DNA of 64,000 nt from Fimbriimonadaceae bacterium. GTDB lineage: Bacteria; Armatimonadota; Fimbriimonadia; Fimbriimonadales; Fimbriimonadaceae. Below, piece by piece: positions 1 to 9,244 of this stretch. The notes under the pieces are model-generated. The model was not told the DNA's origin, made no database searches, and was given only the letters and a program-made list of their open reading frames with translations. The translations under genes and the position numbers were made by a program. Location: positions 1,830,605 through 1,894,604 of the forward strand of contig JAHBTE010000001.1 in the NCBI GenBank assembly GCA_019638675.1, read 5' to 3'. The stretch's first letter is position 1, and each line of letters begins with the position of its first letter.

Positions 1-257
1 AAGCAGGCAGAGACGATGAAGCTAGGTTTGGATTAGAAGAGCTAGACCGATTACTTTTCGAACCTTGGGCGACTGAAATTCGCCAAGAAAAGCGGTCGGA
101 AGTTGTCATTTTGTGCCCGAGCCAAACCGAAGTCGGCCTTGGAATAGTCGTGAAAAATACGACTCATGGCAGTTTTCCGTTCGATGCCCGCGTTTTAGAT
201 GATCCCCGCCTTCGCACCCAGCGAACGTTTGAGATTGTTGCGGAATCGCTCACCTGA
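1..257 (+). CDS. C-terminal end of an unrecognised protein
   Basis: This is the tail of a gene that starts before the window. Reading from base 3 the frame is open to a TGA at 255-257 and gives 84 residues of ordinary protein-like composition, rich in charged residues, ending in AESLT. It contains a stretch EVVILCPSQ followed by VGLGIVVKN, which looks like alternating beta strands. No motif allows a family call. The following gene starts only 30 bases downstream but has its own promoter-like hexamer, so they may not be one operon. The frame and stop are clear; the function is unknown. Confidence 0.6.
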   Translation, partial: AGRDDEARFGLEELDRLLFEPWATEIRQEKRSEVVILCPSQTEVGLGIVVKNTTHGSFPFDARVLDDPRLRTQRTFEIVAESLT

Positions 258-287
258 TCGGGTTCGCCATCGGGCATACTTGAACCT

Positions 288-2996
288 ATGGCTTGTTGGG
301 TTAGGAAATGGTTCACGTTCGGGTTGGTTCTTGCCAGTTGCCCGGTGTTTGCCCAACTCAACGAACGAGAATTGGCGGGATTGGAAGACTCGCTTTTCTT
401 AGCAAATCTAACTCTCAAAGATCTGGCGACGGATCGTAACCCTTTCCGCACCATGGAGCTATCCGATTGGGTGAAGTCCGGGCTGGGTGATCCCATCGCT
501 TCTTCAAGTTCTTTGATGAAAGCACATGAATCTGGGCTGACCGCCAAAGTGTCGGATTTGATAAAGAACTATCTCAAGTCGGCGACTGGAATTGATGCTC
601 AGTTTCCCGATTCGGGCGAGAAGTTTGCTGCCAAATCTGGCTTACCGGAACCGCTTGGCAAGATCGTAGATTCTCTGGTCGGGACAGTTTCGCAAACAGA
701 CTTAGAAATCCGCACCGCCTTAGAAAAACTCAAACCAGAAGAACTCCGCCTCCTCATTGAAAGTCTGCCATCGCAAGCGATTGAGGAGCCGAGAATAAAG
801 TTAGGGTTCATACGTGGCCGAGTGGCAAGCTTGGCTGAATGCGAAGCTTTGATGAAGAAAGTTGACCTGGCCGCAATCTTAACGGCAGGTTGGAAGCTCC
901 AGGTGGAAGTTGAACAAGCCGCAGCGACGCTTAAAGCGACAAAGATTACTTTCCCCAAAAAACAGCGGTTAACTGTCAACGGATTGGTAGTCGTTATCGG
1001 GAGTTCGGAAAATGATATTCATGATGAACTCGATGCTCGTATCACCATTGATCTTGGCGGCGATGATACATACATGGGTCGCGCCGGGGCAGGAGTTGGC
1101 TATTCTTCGGTTTTGATCGACGTTAGCGGTGATGACCGCTACAATGTGCCAGATATCAGCATCGGAGTTGGCGTTTTAGGGGCTGGATGCGCGGTTGACC
1201 TTGGCGGCAATGACCAGTTTTGGGGCCAATCTTTGAACTACGGATGCGGCATCGGGGGGCTCGGCGTTTTCAGTAAGTCTGGTGGCGATGACTACTACTC
1301 CACGGTAGCAGCGGGACAAGGTTTTGGAATGTTTGGCGCGGGAATCTGCACAGATTCGAGCGGCGATGATCTGTATAAGATTAACTTGATGGGGCAGGGT
1401 GCTGGCAGATTGAAAGGGCTCGGCTGGCTGATTGATGCCAAGGGAGCAGACATTTATCAGGCGGGTGGGCTGATTCTCAATTCACCCTTGTTTACTAATG
1501 TGAATTATTCTTTTGCGCAAGGTTTCGGAATGGGATTCCGTGATGATGCAGGTGGCTCTCCCGGTGGTTGTGGACTGCTCACGGATGGCGGAGGGCGTGA
1601 TAACTATTTAGCCGAAACTTATGCTCAGGCCGCATCCTATTGGTTCGCGGTTGGATCGCTTTACGACAAGTCTGGGAACGATACTTACAAAGGTCACCAT
1701 TATGTTCAGTCAAGTGCGATGCATATGACCTCGGCGTATCTTTTCGATCTTGCGGGTGAGGATTCTTACACCACGCAGTACGGTGCCGCGCAAGCGATTG
1801 GTCACGACTACGGGCTTGCCTTTTTGCTGGATCGGTCGGGGAACGATGTTTACGCAAGCCGCGACGCACGACCCGCTACTGCGATTGCCAACGGGGTTGG
1901 AATCTTCCTTGAAGGCGATGGGATTGACCGCTATGCAACCTGGCCTGCATATGCACGACGAGACCGGTCGATGATTTCACTGAGTGTTTTCGCTGACCTA
2001 GGTGGAGCGGACTTGTATCCGGAAGCGAGAGGCGAAGGCGAATTTGAAATTACTGATGTCACCTCAATTCGGGATGATCGAATAACGTTTGCTCAACCTG
2101 GCGAAACCCAGGTTCAGCCACCAGCAGTTGCAGATCCAAAACCAGGATCAAAGCCTAAACCATCCGATGCGGAACTTGAAAGGCTCTATCGTCTCGCCAG
2201 CCAGTGGGGGGTTGGTTCTGCAACAGAGAGTGTGAACGAATCAATCCGTGAACTCATCGCAATCGGGGCACCGGCGTATGAATGGATGATTGAGAAGAAG
2301 TTGGCGGCGGTTCAGCGTTTGGAGGTCAGAGCCTGGGCACGTATCACCAATGGAATCGGAGTCGATGCTATTGCCGCTCTCGGCAGGAAGGCATTGACCG
2401 CAAACGAAACAGAACTCACCGCGATAATCCGAATTGGAATCGAAGGGCAGATCAAAGATATCGGCGCTTTGCTGCCCAACATCATTTCGACAAAACCAAA
2501 CTTAAGAACCCTTGCGATTCGGGCGGCTGGTTCGCTCAAGGCAATTGCCGCAAGTCAGGCGATTTTGCCTCTCCTGTTCAATGCTGATCCAGTCCTTATC
2601 CGAACCGCGATGTCGGCATTGGCGGATATTGGCGATTCAGATGCGGTTGGAACCGCCGCAAACTTTGTGAATTCAGATGACCCATTCGTCCGCGATTCAG
2701 CAGTTCGGCTGATTTTGCAATCTCCCCAGCAAGCTGAACTCATAGGGAAGACGCTGATTGAAGACGTTGATGAGAGGAAAGCCCGTATTGGATTGCTGAT
2801 TCTCGCGAAGCTTGATATGTTTAACTCACTGCTCAAAGTCGCGGCGGCTCTGGATGATCCGAGGCCGGGAATGAGAATTTCTGCGCTCCTATTGCTCAAC
2901 GGAAAGTGCCCACCGGAGTCAAAAGAAAAAATGATTGCGTTGCAGAATGATCCTGTGCCGAGTGTCGCCCGTGTCGCGAAGCAGGTGAAGCCATGA
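288..2996 (+). CDS. Large secreted repeat protein: Gly/Asp-rich GDDxY repeats followed by HEAT-like repeats
   Basis: The 902-residue product begins with a signal peptide (hydrophobic segment ending CPVFAQ near residue 24), so it is probably exported. Residues about 220-620 hold roughly ten diverged repeats of 25-40 residues, each built around D-x-G-G-x-D-x-Y (for example GGDDTY, SGDDRY, GGDDYY, SGNDTY, GGADLY) separated by glycine-rich turns such as AGQGFGMFGAG. This periodicity fits a beta-helix or solenoid with carboxylates repeated along one face. A Pro/Lys-rich linker near 635-650 leads to alpha-helical HEAT-like repeats to the C terminus. The stop overlaps the next start (ATGA), so the HIT-like and gmhA genes are translationally coupled to it. 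The ATG at 288 follows CATACT by seven bases. I do not recognise a named family; metal binding by the Asp residues is inference. Confidence 0.85.
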   Translation: MACWVRKWFTFGLVLASCPVFAQLNERELAGLEDSLFLANLTLKDLATDRNPFRTMELSDWVKSGLGDPIASSSSLMKAHESGLTAKVSDLIKNYLKSATGIDAQFPDSGEKFAAKSGLPEPLGKIVDSLVGTVSQTDLEIRTALEKLKPEELRLLIESLPSQAIEEPRIKLGFIRGRVASLAECEALMKKVDLAAILTAGWKLQVEVEQAAATLKATKITFPKKQRLTVNGLVVVIGSSENDIHDELDARITIDLGGDDTYMGRAGAGVGYSSVLIDVSGDDRYNVPDISIGVGVLGAGCAVDLGGNDQFWGQSLNYGCGIGGLGVFSKSGGDDYYSTVAAGQGFGMFGAGICTDSSGDDLYKINLMGQGAGRLKGLGWLIDAKGADIYQAGGLILNSPLFTNVNYSFAQGFGMGFRDDAGGSPGGCGLLTDGGGRDNYLAETYAQAASYWFAVGSLYDKSGNDTYKGHHYVQSSAMHMTSAYLFDLAGEDSYTTQYGAAQAIGHDYGLAFLLDRSGNDVYASRDARPATAIANGVGIFLEGDGIDRYATWPAYARRDRSMISLSVFADLGGADLYPEARGEGEFEITDVTSIRDDRITFAQPGETQVQPPAVADPKPGSKPKPSDAELERLYRLASQWGVGSATESVNESIRELIAIGAPAYEWMIEKKLAAVQRLEVRAWARITNGIGVDAIAALGRKALTANETELTAIIRIGIEGQIKDIGALLPNIISTKPNLRTLAIRAAGSLKAIAASQAILPLLFNADPVLIRTAMSALADIGDSDAVGTAANFVNSDDPFVRDSAVRLILQSPQQAELIGKTLIEDVDERKARIGLLILAKLDMFNSLLKVAAALDDPRPGMRISALLLLNGKCPPESKEKMIALQNDPVPSVARVAKQVKP

Positions 2997-3424
2997 CTCT
3001 AATCCACAAATTTGTTGAAGAGTGCCGCGCTGGAACAATGGCCCGGTGTTTGGGCCTAATGAAATCTGGCTGGGCGGTGATGGGTGATCCACAAGTTCGG
3101 GAAGCATATTGCCTGCTTTATCCTGATCCGGTGGTTGCCACTCTTAACGATCTTAGCGGTGATGAGCGAGCGCAGTTTTTATCAGATATGGCGACTCTGG
3201 GCGATGCGGTGCTGAAAGTTTCGGGTGCTGATCGAATCAACTACGAAATTCTGGGAAATCTGGAGCCTGCTTTGCATGCTCACGTTTTTCCGAGATGGGT
3301 TTCAGAACCGCCAGAAATCCGGCACAAACCCATCTGGTTTGAAGATTTTGAGGCGGCAGGCAAGTTTGACTTGACGATTCACGGGGATGATCACGCGGCT
3401 CTGAAAAGGGAGCTTGGTTTTTGA
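2993..3424 (+). CDS. HIT-like protein
   Basis: The 143-residue protein carries NYEILGN followed by PALHAHVFPRW at about residues 83-102. This matches the C-terminal motif of the HIT/GalT superfamily, whose members hydrolyse or transfer nucleotide phosphoester groups through a histidine triad. Only two of the three triad histidines (H95 and H97) are present; the third position is Phe, so catalysis may be altered. The start overlaps the preceding stop by four bases (ATGA), and the stop overlaps the next start, making a tight three-gene unit. A nucleotidyl hydrolase or transferase role is the family expectation; the substrate is unknown. Confidence 0.65.
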   Translation: MTLIHKFVEECRAGTMARCLGLMKSGWAVMGDPQVREAYCLLYPDPVVATLNDLSGDERAQFLSDMATLGDAVLKVSGADRINYEILGNLEPALHAHVFPRWVSEPPEIRHKPIWFEDFEAAGKFDLTIHGDDHAALKRELGF

Positions 3425-4002
3425 AGGATTTCATCCAATCAGAACTCCAAGAAGCTCACTCTGCTCTACAGCGGTTGCTTGAAGATCAGGCGACTATTGC
3501 TCAAATTGAACAAGCCGGGAAGATGATTGCTCATGCGTTGGGTGAAGGCAGCCGAGTTTGGTCAGCGGGGAACGGGGGTTCAATGTGCGACGCGATGCAC
3601 TTTGCTGAAGAACTGAGCGGACGGTATCGGGAAGATCGCCCAGGATTGGCCGCAGTAGCATTTAGCGATCCTGGATTCCTCACTTGCGCGGCTAACGATT
3701 TCGGATACGAAAAAGTATTTGCTAGAGCGGTGGAATCTCATTGCAAAGCAGGAGACGTACTCATTCTATTTTCAACCAGTGGCAAAAGCCCAAACATTAT
3801 TGCGGCGGCAACACAGGCTAAGAATCAACAAGTGAAGGTTATTGCTCTCACCGGTAAGTCAGGTTCTTCGCTTGATTCTCTTGCCGAAATCTGCATTGTC
3901 ACGCAAGGCGGGCAGTATGCCGACCGGGTCCAAGAGCTTCATATTAAAGTGGTGCACATCCTGATTGCCCTGACGGAACGTCTGTTGTTTAACAAAGGTT
4001 GA
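3421..4002 (+). CDS. gmhA: Phosphoheptose (sedoheptulose-7-phosphate) isomerase, SIS domain
   Basis: GmhA converts sedoheptulose 7-phosphate to D-glycero-D-manno-heptose 7-phosphate, the first step of ADP-heptose synthesis for lipopolysaccharide core or other surface glycans. The 193-residue length is typical. Visible hallmarks are GNGGS near residue 50, HFAEELSGRYR near 60-70 with catalytic Glu64, NDFGYEKVF with Asp93, the phosphate loop STSGKS near 118-123, and QELHIKVVHILI near 171-182 with the catalytic His. The start codon is TTG, overlapping the previous stop as TTGA. A heptose isomerase implies heptose-containing envelope glycans. Confidence 0.92.
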   Translation: MKDFIQSELQEAHSALQRLLEDQATIAQIEQAGKMIAHALGEGSRVWSAGNGGSMCDAMHFAEELSGRYREDRPGLAAVAFSDPGFLTCAANDFGYEKVFARAVESHCKAGDVLILFSTSGKSPNIIAAATQAKNQQVKVIALTGKSGSSLDSLAEICIVTQGGQYADRVQELHIKVVHILIALTERLLFNKG

Positions 4003-4003
4003 T

Positions 4004-4498
4004 ATGAAAATGAAGTGGGGAATTGCCGTTCTGGTTGGTTTATGCTTGGTGGCCTGCGGCCCTAAATCCGACAAAATGGATCCGGATGAAGCGGCAAAGC
4101 AAGCGGGCCTTCGGCGAGACCAGTACTCCCATCAAGGTGAGGGGAATCAGGTTGTCACCGGAGCCGACGGCACCACCACCGCAATCTTGGAAGAGTCGAA
4201 CTTTGCGGACTTTGGCCTGGGTGTTTACCCAGGGGTCGGTGAAAAAAAAGGGAATGCTTATCGGCATACGGCGGGTAACACAGTTACGACTTCATATACT
4301 TTGCATGCTAAAGATGATCCAAAAAAAGTAATCGCCTTTTATGAAACCGAACTAAAAAGCCAAGCACGTTCAGGTGGAGAACTTGGCTCCGTTATTGCTG
4401 GACGGCTTGGAGACAAAAGCGGCATGGTATCGGTTATGCCAGAAGGGGCAACTGGTTCAAAAATTGAAGTTCAGATCATCGAAGAAACCAAAGATTAG
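4004..4498 (+). CDS. Putative lipoprotein of unknown function
   Basis: The 164-residue product starts with a short basic segment, a hydrophobic stretch and a lipobox LVAC at residues 15-18, so it should be lipidated and anchored in a membrane. The mature part has a low-complexity start followed by a mixed alpha/beta region with TTSYTLHAKDDPKKVIAFYE, similar in style to small periplasmic domains that sample a time or sum over residues, but I cannot name the family. It starts one base after the gmhA stop, so it is likely co-transcribed. Confidence 0.75.
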   Translation: MKMKWGIAVLVGLCLVACGPKSDKMDPDEAAKQAGLRRDQYSHQGEGNQVVTGADGTTTAILEESNFADFGLGVYPGVGEKKGNAYRHTAGNTVTTSYTLHAKDDPKKVIAFYETELKSQARSGGELGSVIAGRLGDKSGMVSVMPEGATGSKIEVQIIEETKD

Positions 4499-4569
4499 GT
4501 TCAAGTAACGGGGATTTTGACTATCCTGACAACCACTAACCCTCAAAATGCGTTTATTTTGGTGAGCAC

Positions 4570-5445
4570 ATGAAGTACTGGAAGGCCATTCTTGGATTGA
4601 TCGCGGTCGGCGGGTTTGGATACCTCGCTTTTTCCATGCGAAACAACGACGGCAAGTTGCCGTGGGAAGCCGCCGAAAAGGTGGCACAAACCAAGAAAAT
4701 TACTCTCCCCGCTGAATCTCAGATTGAATGCCTTCTGTTAGAAGGATTAGATGCTGGGGGAAGTAAGGTCGGTGAAGAGGTAACTCTTGGCGTTTTGAAG
4801 GATGTAAAGGCTGGCGGAAAAACCGTGATTCCGATGGGAACCAAAGTTATTGCCGAAATCAGCCGATCTCGCGGAGCAAGCCTTCTGAATGCGATCAGCA
4901 ACACTCCTGCTCGCTTAGAAATGACTCTGAAACACGTTGTCCTTTCCGATGGGCGCGAGATTCCAGTACGGGCGAACGAGGGCAAAGAGATTTACATCTT
5001 TACCCAAGAAAACACCGCTGACCGAATCGATTCCGCGAAGATTGATAACCTTTGGAATGACCCTGAAGCGAGAGGTTCTTTGCTGAAAATAGCCGAAGGC
5101 GCAGTTACTGGCAAAGGGCTGGAAGAACAGCAAAAGCAGATCAAAAATTTGGCTGATCGGCTTGGGTTAGAGCATACGAGTGAACTTGCTTCTGAGCCGG
5201 GGAAATCTGTTCAAGGCTTAGATTTGATTTCGGCTTTGGATATGATGCGTAAGGGTGATACAGGTTCCTTGGACGGTGTCCAGGCAGTTCTTGCGGCGCA
5301 AGCGGTGGGTGAACTTGCCGACCTCACTTCATCGATTGATCACAAAGTGCGTGGAATATTCAAGGGCCGCACGATCCGAGCAACTATTGGAACTCCGGTT
5401 TTGCTCTATACGGCAAAAGCCGAATCGTTTGAATTCCCCAAATAA
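4570..5445 (+). CDS. Membrane-anchored beta-rich protein with TrbI/VirB10-like core (tentative)
   Basis: The 291-residue protein has one N-terminal membrane helix (residues 5-22) and a periplasmic part. The segment ITLPAESQIECLLLEGL, a VGEEVTL strand, KTVIPMGTKVIAEI and later RTIRATIGTPVLLYT resembles the Pro-x-Gly-Thr strand pattern of the VirB10/TrbI beta-barrel core as used outside conjugation systems. A helical, partly coiled segment sits at about 150-230. No conjugation genes are nearby, so a stand-alone envelope role is more likely. Its stop lies one base from the stop of the convergent alkC-like gene. The ATG follows GGTGAGCAC, a weak ribosome binding site. Confidence 0.6.
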   Translation: MKYWKAILGLIAVGGFGYLAFSMRNNDGKLPWEAAEKVAQTKKITLPAESQIECLLLEGLDAGGSKVGEEVTLGVLKDVKAGGKTVIPMGTKVIAEISRSRGASLLNAISNTPARLEMTLKHVVLSDGREIPVRANEGKEIYIFTQENTADRIDSAKIDNLWNDPEARGSLLKIAEGAVTGKGLEEQQKQIKNLADRLGLEHTSELASEPGKSVQGLDLISALDMMRKGDTGSLDGVQAVLAAQAVGELADLTSSIDHKVRGIFKGRTIRATIGTPVLLYTAKAESFEFPK

Positions 5446-5446
5446 G

Positions 5447-6559
5447 CTATTTGTTGAGTTGAAACATGCCGATTGGGTGCACTTGACCATTGATAAGGGC
5501 ATCCACTCTATGTTCTCCGGGGAAGTGCTTTCGAGTCGTCATTTCTTCAAGTGAAACTCGTTTTTGGGCAGCTAACCGGTCGTTCGAATGAAGGGTTGTG
5601 GACTTCAATTTGAAGACTTTAGCGGATGATTTCCCATTTGCTTTGATGTAATGAATTCGAAAGTCAATGTTTACGGTATGCGGTTGATTACTCGGATTCA
5701 CCACATCAAACTGAATGAGCACGGAGCCACCGATATGCGCTTCCACCGGAATCACCGCCTTTTTTACCGTAATTGGGGAATCACTAGAAAATCCGAGCAC
5801 GGCAAGTGCTTCTGGGTTTCCCGCTTTGATAGCAAACCGCAGAGCGTGTTTGATCACCCATTTACGTTCGGTAGAGGCATCCTTCATCCAACGCTTTGCA
5901 GTGCTGATGAGTTGATCGGGATTATCTTTCCCAATGTCGTTGAGGTTATTCGCAACCGAGCGGCGAACATAGAGTTCGGGATCATCTTTGAGTAATTCCA
6001 AGAGATCCAGAACCGGAGTCGGATCGCGCTGAAATTCCGGTAAGCGTGATGCCCAGGGAAGTCGCGGCCTTGTGCCTTCCGAGACCAGTCTCCGCACGTG
6101 AACGTTATCATCGGTCGCCCAAGTTTTGAGTTTTTCCAGTGTTCGCGCTTGATGATGAATCAGAAGTAGGCGGATGCTGAATTCGGCGGTAAAGAGTTTT
6201 GTGAAGTGGTAATTCGCTTCGATAGAAGTCTCAAAGTCATCTGCGCCGTAGTTGCCGATAAACGTAGTATGGGGCAGATAGAAAAAGGTTGCCATTCCAC
6301 CATCGCCTTCAGCAGATTCCGGTCTTGACCCTGAACTTTCGATTAGTATCCTTGTTGCTTCAGCGTAATCGCTTGGGAGCGTTTCGCGCAGAACTTTCGC
6401 AATATGGCGTGCTCGCGGCATGAGTTCGAGAGCCTCATATCCGTGTAGAACCTGCTCCATGAATTGCGAAGCAGGGAATGCAGGGTGGACTTCTAAAATC
6501 ATCTGAGCAATACGCGCGGGGATTTCCGGGCCAAACGAGTTTTTGAGCGGTTCTGCCAT
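5447..6559 (-). CDS. alkC: AlkC-type DNA alkylation repair glycosylase with C-terminal Ig-like domain
   Basis: The 370-residue protein fits the AlkC branch of HEAT-like-repeat DNA glycosylases, which excise N3-alkylated bases. It opens with AEPLKNSFGPEIPARIAQMI, typical of the family, and continues as paired helices up to about residue 265, including WATDDNVHVRRLVSEGTRPRLPW and DPELYVRRSVANNLNDIGKDNP, the DNA-facing segments. The last ~100 residues are beta-rich (ITVKKAVIPVEAHIGG onward) and correspond to the Ig-like domain found in many AlkC but not AlkD proteins. It is divergent from the MBL-fold gene across a 77-base gap and carries TATTGT seven bases before its ATG. Confidence 0.85.
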   Translation of the reverse strand: MAEPLKNSFGPEIPARIAQMILEVHPAFPASQFMEQVLHGYEALELMPRARHIAKVLRETLPSDYAEATRILIESSGSRPESAEGDGGMATFFYLPHTTFIGNYGADDFETSIEANYHFTKLFTAEFSIRLLLIHHQARTLEKLKTWATDDNVHVRRLVSEGTRPRLPWASRLPEFQRDPTPVLDLLELLKDDPELYVRRSVANNLNDIGKDNPDQLISTAKRWMKDASTERKWVIKHALRFAIKAGNPEALAVLGFSSDSPITVKKAVIPVEAHIGGSVLIQFDVVNPSNQPHTVNIDFRIHYIKANGKSSAKVFKLKSTTLHSNDRLAAQKRVSLEEMTTRKHFPGEHRVDALINGQVHPIGMFQLNK

Positions 6560-6636
6560 GTGTGAAACAATAGTCTACTACTATTCTAAGATCGTTTCTC
6601 GGAACAAAGAGGGTTATTTGCAAAGTAGAGAAGTGA

Positions 6637-7671
6637 ATGTTTCTTGCCGCTTCGGTTGCATTTGCCATGATTCAATCCAGGTTCTTTCACATCGAAAAAG
6701 TTGCCGACGACGTTTACGCCGTTATCCGGAACGAGCCTCCTGGTTTAGCCGTGGATTGCAATGTACTGTTGATCATCAATGAGCAAGATGTGGTGATGGT
6801 AGATGCCAATATTGGGCCGGAAAGCGCAACCGCTACATTAAACGCTCTTGCCGAGATAACAGATAAACCAATTTCGGCAATTATAGCAACGCACTATCAT
6901 GATGATCATATGGGCGGAGTTGCCACTGTTCGCCAGCGATTCCCGAAAGTTGAACTCATCGCCCACAAATCGGCAAACGAAGCAATAGTAAATCTGCTAA
7001 AGCCAGCAAGAGAAGGAATGGTAGCAGTGGCTCCTCAAATGACAGGCTGGTTAAAAGGATTGATCGCCGCAGGAAAGAGTGCGGAAGGAGCTCCAATCAC
7101 CGAGGAACAACATGCTAGTTATGAAAGCGATATACGTATTGCGGATCGATACGCCGTGGAAATGAAAGATATTCCTTTGCCATTTCCGACAAAAAGTGTT
7201 GATTCAAAAATGGTGTTGAAAAGAGGCAAGCGCACGATAGAAATTCTGCATTTGGGCGAAGGGCATACTCCAGCCGATTTAATTGTCTGGCTTCCGCAAG
7301 AAAAAATCGTTGCGGCAGGGGATTTAGTTGTCTGGCCAGTACCGCTAGTGGGAGATAACCAATCAAACGTGCCCGCTTGGTCAAAAACCTTAGCCGAAGT
7401 TAAAAAACTCGGCTTCAAAGCTCTTGTGCCGGGTCATGGCCCTGTTATGCGAGATGCCAAATACTTAAACCAGTTGCAGTCCTTTTACTCCGAAGTCACT
7501 AAGACCGTTCATGAGCAAATGAACGCGAACATTTCGTTAGACACGATGCTGAAGACTCTCAAGTTTGAGGATCAAAAGCATTCATTTTGCGCAGACTCTA
7601 CGGTTCGGCCTTTCTTGTTCGAGAACTACGCAAGAATTCCTTCAATCGGCTCTGCATTTCGTCTGTTCTAA
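6637..7671 (+). CDS. MBL-fold metallohydrolase
   Basis: This 344-residue protein has the metallo-beta-lactamase fold signature THYHDDHMGG near residues 86-95, which supplies the two-metal site, plus downstream ligands in GEGHTPADL (His), VAAGDLV (Asp) and VPGHGPV (His). The pattern matches subclass B3/Blh-like or quinoprotein-relay-associated MBL proteins; the substrate cannot be read from sequence. The first ten residues (FLAASVAFA) are hydrophobic but too short for a good signal peptide; ATG 6667 is an alternative start. A TGA directly precedes ATG 6637 in frame, so no longer form exists. The stop is interlocked with the convergent membrane-protein gene. Confidence 0.85.
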   Translation: MFLAASVAFAMIQSRFFHIEKVADDVYAVIRNEPPGLAVDCNVLLIINEQDVVMVDANIGPESATATLNALAEITDKPISAIIATHYHDDHMGGVATVRQRFPKVELIAHKSANEAIVNLLKPAREGMVAVAPQMTGWLKGLIAAGKSAEGAPITEEQHASYESDIRIADRYAVEMKDIPLPFPTKSVDSKMVLKRGKRTIEILHLGEGHTPADLIVWLPQEKIVAAGDLVVWPVPLVGDNQSNVPAWSKTLAEVKKLGFKALVPGHGPVMRDAKYLNQLQSFYSEVTKTVHEQMNANISLDTMLKTLKFEDQKHSFCADSTVRPFLFENYARIPSIGSAFRLF

Positions 7672-9128
7672 CGTCCTGCCTTAAGCAGGATTTTTGAAAG
7701 GTTGAGTGATCTCCAATCATTAGTTGAGTCGTTTTGGATTTCGGCAGTGACTACTTGGTGAATGGAGGAGTCAAGTTTCGACTCTTTGAGCTGCTCCGAA
7801 GACCGCATCACGCGAGTGGCATCTGCACTCAAATATTGCAAGTAATTAATGTCTGGGTTTTGGTGAGAGAGATTGATTCGAGCAATCAGTCCTTCTGGGT
7901 TAATAATGTTCAACCCAAGGATCACCGTAAACCCAGCGAGAATGGCCCCGAACCCGAACCTGTTTGGTCGGTTAGCAGTGATTGTGGGAAGTAGCCAGGC
8001 AAAGGTAATGGCGAGCCAACCCATAAACGCAGAAGTGTACAGACGTAGTTCAGTTAGGCCGAATGCGTCCGTGTAAATCTTCATCCGCAAGCCAGCCGAC
8101 GCAATGACGAAGAACACGAGCACAATCAGCGATCGGATCAGCCAGGTGTAGAGACGCCCGTTGGTTAGTTTAATCGAGTCAATTCCCAGAACCACAAGTA
8201 GCGCAAGGCCGGCAACCCAGCAGAGTTGGAAGAATCCACTTCGGGCATATTCTGCATAAGAGAGCCCGGCCGTTGTGACAATCGTTTGATTCCCGGCAAA
8301 TAAGTACCGAAACTGAACTGCGATAAAGCTGGCAAAAAGAGCAACTAGCGATCCAAGTGCCATATTGACTTCGATTACGCCAATTTTTTGTTTGTTCGGA
8401 TCAGTTGGAGGAGTTCCGTACTTAGGTGGCCCGATGAAGTTCTTGCCGCTCATGGGTGGGTAATCGTATGGCGAAAGAATAAACCGCGAAAGAACCCCGC
8501 CCCCACCTACCCATACGCACAGAAAAACAAAAATGTATTGGAAAATGAACTCGAAATCCAGATTGAAGTTAAAGAGGTTGTCGACACCAGACTTAAACAT
8601 GGCATCGGCAGAATAGAAAAGCCCACCGAATACGAGCAAAAGGGGTGCAGAAATTAACAAGCCTCTAACTGTAGAAGCGGCAATTTTTCGCTGACCGTTC
8701 TCGTCAGATTTCGGAAACTTCACTTCTTTGGCATGGCGACTGAACTCCATCGGAATTGTCAAGAACTTGCCGATTGAGTCACCAAAAACTCTGGAGATTG
8801 GGGCATTTGCAATGCCGCCACTCCGGGCAAAAGCGAGCGCGCACCCAAGGGCCGTGATGATGGCAAATCCATTGGCAACTTGCAAACCAGTCGCATCACG
8901 AAATGCAAACAGGCTGGCGAATAATATCGCGCACCCAATCATAAGTTTGGATGAGCGACTGATTGCAATCGGTGAATCTTTTAGGCACCAATACCCCGCT
9001 CCAAAAGTAAGAATTGCGATGAGCGCAATGTTTAATCCCCATTCAGCTTTTGCTAATAAAGCGGCACTCACCGCCCCAATTGCGATCGCCGTAAAGAAGA
9101 CTCGGTTGACTAGCCGTGCCCTGTCCAT
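7668..9128 (-). CDS. DUF4173/DUF4153-type multi-pass membrane protein
   Basis: The product is about 486 residues with some twelve hydrophobic segments and a conserved central motif SYAEYARSGFFQL that is diagnostic of the DUF4153/DUF4173 membrane families of unknown function. The N terminus begins with several short hairpins and a cytoplasmic loop around residues 130-155. The C-terminal ~70 residues are soluble. A TTG start 21 bases upstream (9149) is possible; the ATG at 9128 is preferred. The 3' end shares four bases with the MBL-fold gene (CTAA carries both stops). Confidence 0.8.
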   Translation of the reverse strand: MDRARLVNRVFFTAIAIGAVSAALLAKAEWGLNIALIAILTFGAGYWCLKDSPIAISRSSKLMIGCAILFASLFAFRDATGLQVANGFAIITALGCALAFARSGGIANAPISRVFGDSIGKFLTIPMEFSRHAKEVKFPKSDENGQRKIAASTVRGLLISAPLLLVFGGLFYSADAMFKSGVDNLFNFNLDFEFIFQYIFVFLCVWVGGGGVLSRFILSPYDYPPMSGKNFIGPPKYGTPPTDPNKQKIGVIEVNMALGSLVALFASFIAVQFRYLFAGNQTIVTTAGLSYAEYARSGFFQLCWVAGLALLVVLGIDSIKLTNGRLYTWLIRSLIVLVFFVIASAGLRMKIYTDAFGLTELRLYTSAFMGWLAITFAWLLPTITANRPNRFGFGAILAGFTVILGLNIINPEGLIARINLSHQNPDINYLQYLSADATRVMRSSEQLKESKLDSSIHQVVTAEIQNDSTNDWRSLNLSKILLKAGR

Positions 9129-9232
9129 CTTGACCGATGCAACCCACAACAGAATTGCTTGGTTCCCGGGAGAGTCTTTTGGGAAAAATCGAAGAGAATT
9201 AGTTTATTTCCCCGGAATCGAATTCACATCGG

Positions 9233-9238
9233 TAAACT
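9233..9238 (+). promoter_or_regulatory. -10-like hexamer TAAACT, leaderless arrangement
   Basis: TAAACT ends six bases before the GTG start at 9245, and no Shine-Dalgarno sequence lies between. If this is the -10 element, transcription would begin at or next to the start codon. No clear -35 element is visible. The same spacing recurs at other genes in the window. Confidence 0.5.
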
Positions 9239-9244
9239 TGAACG

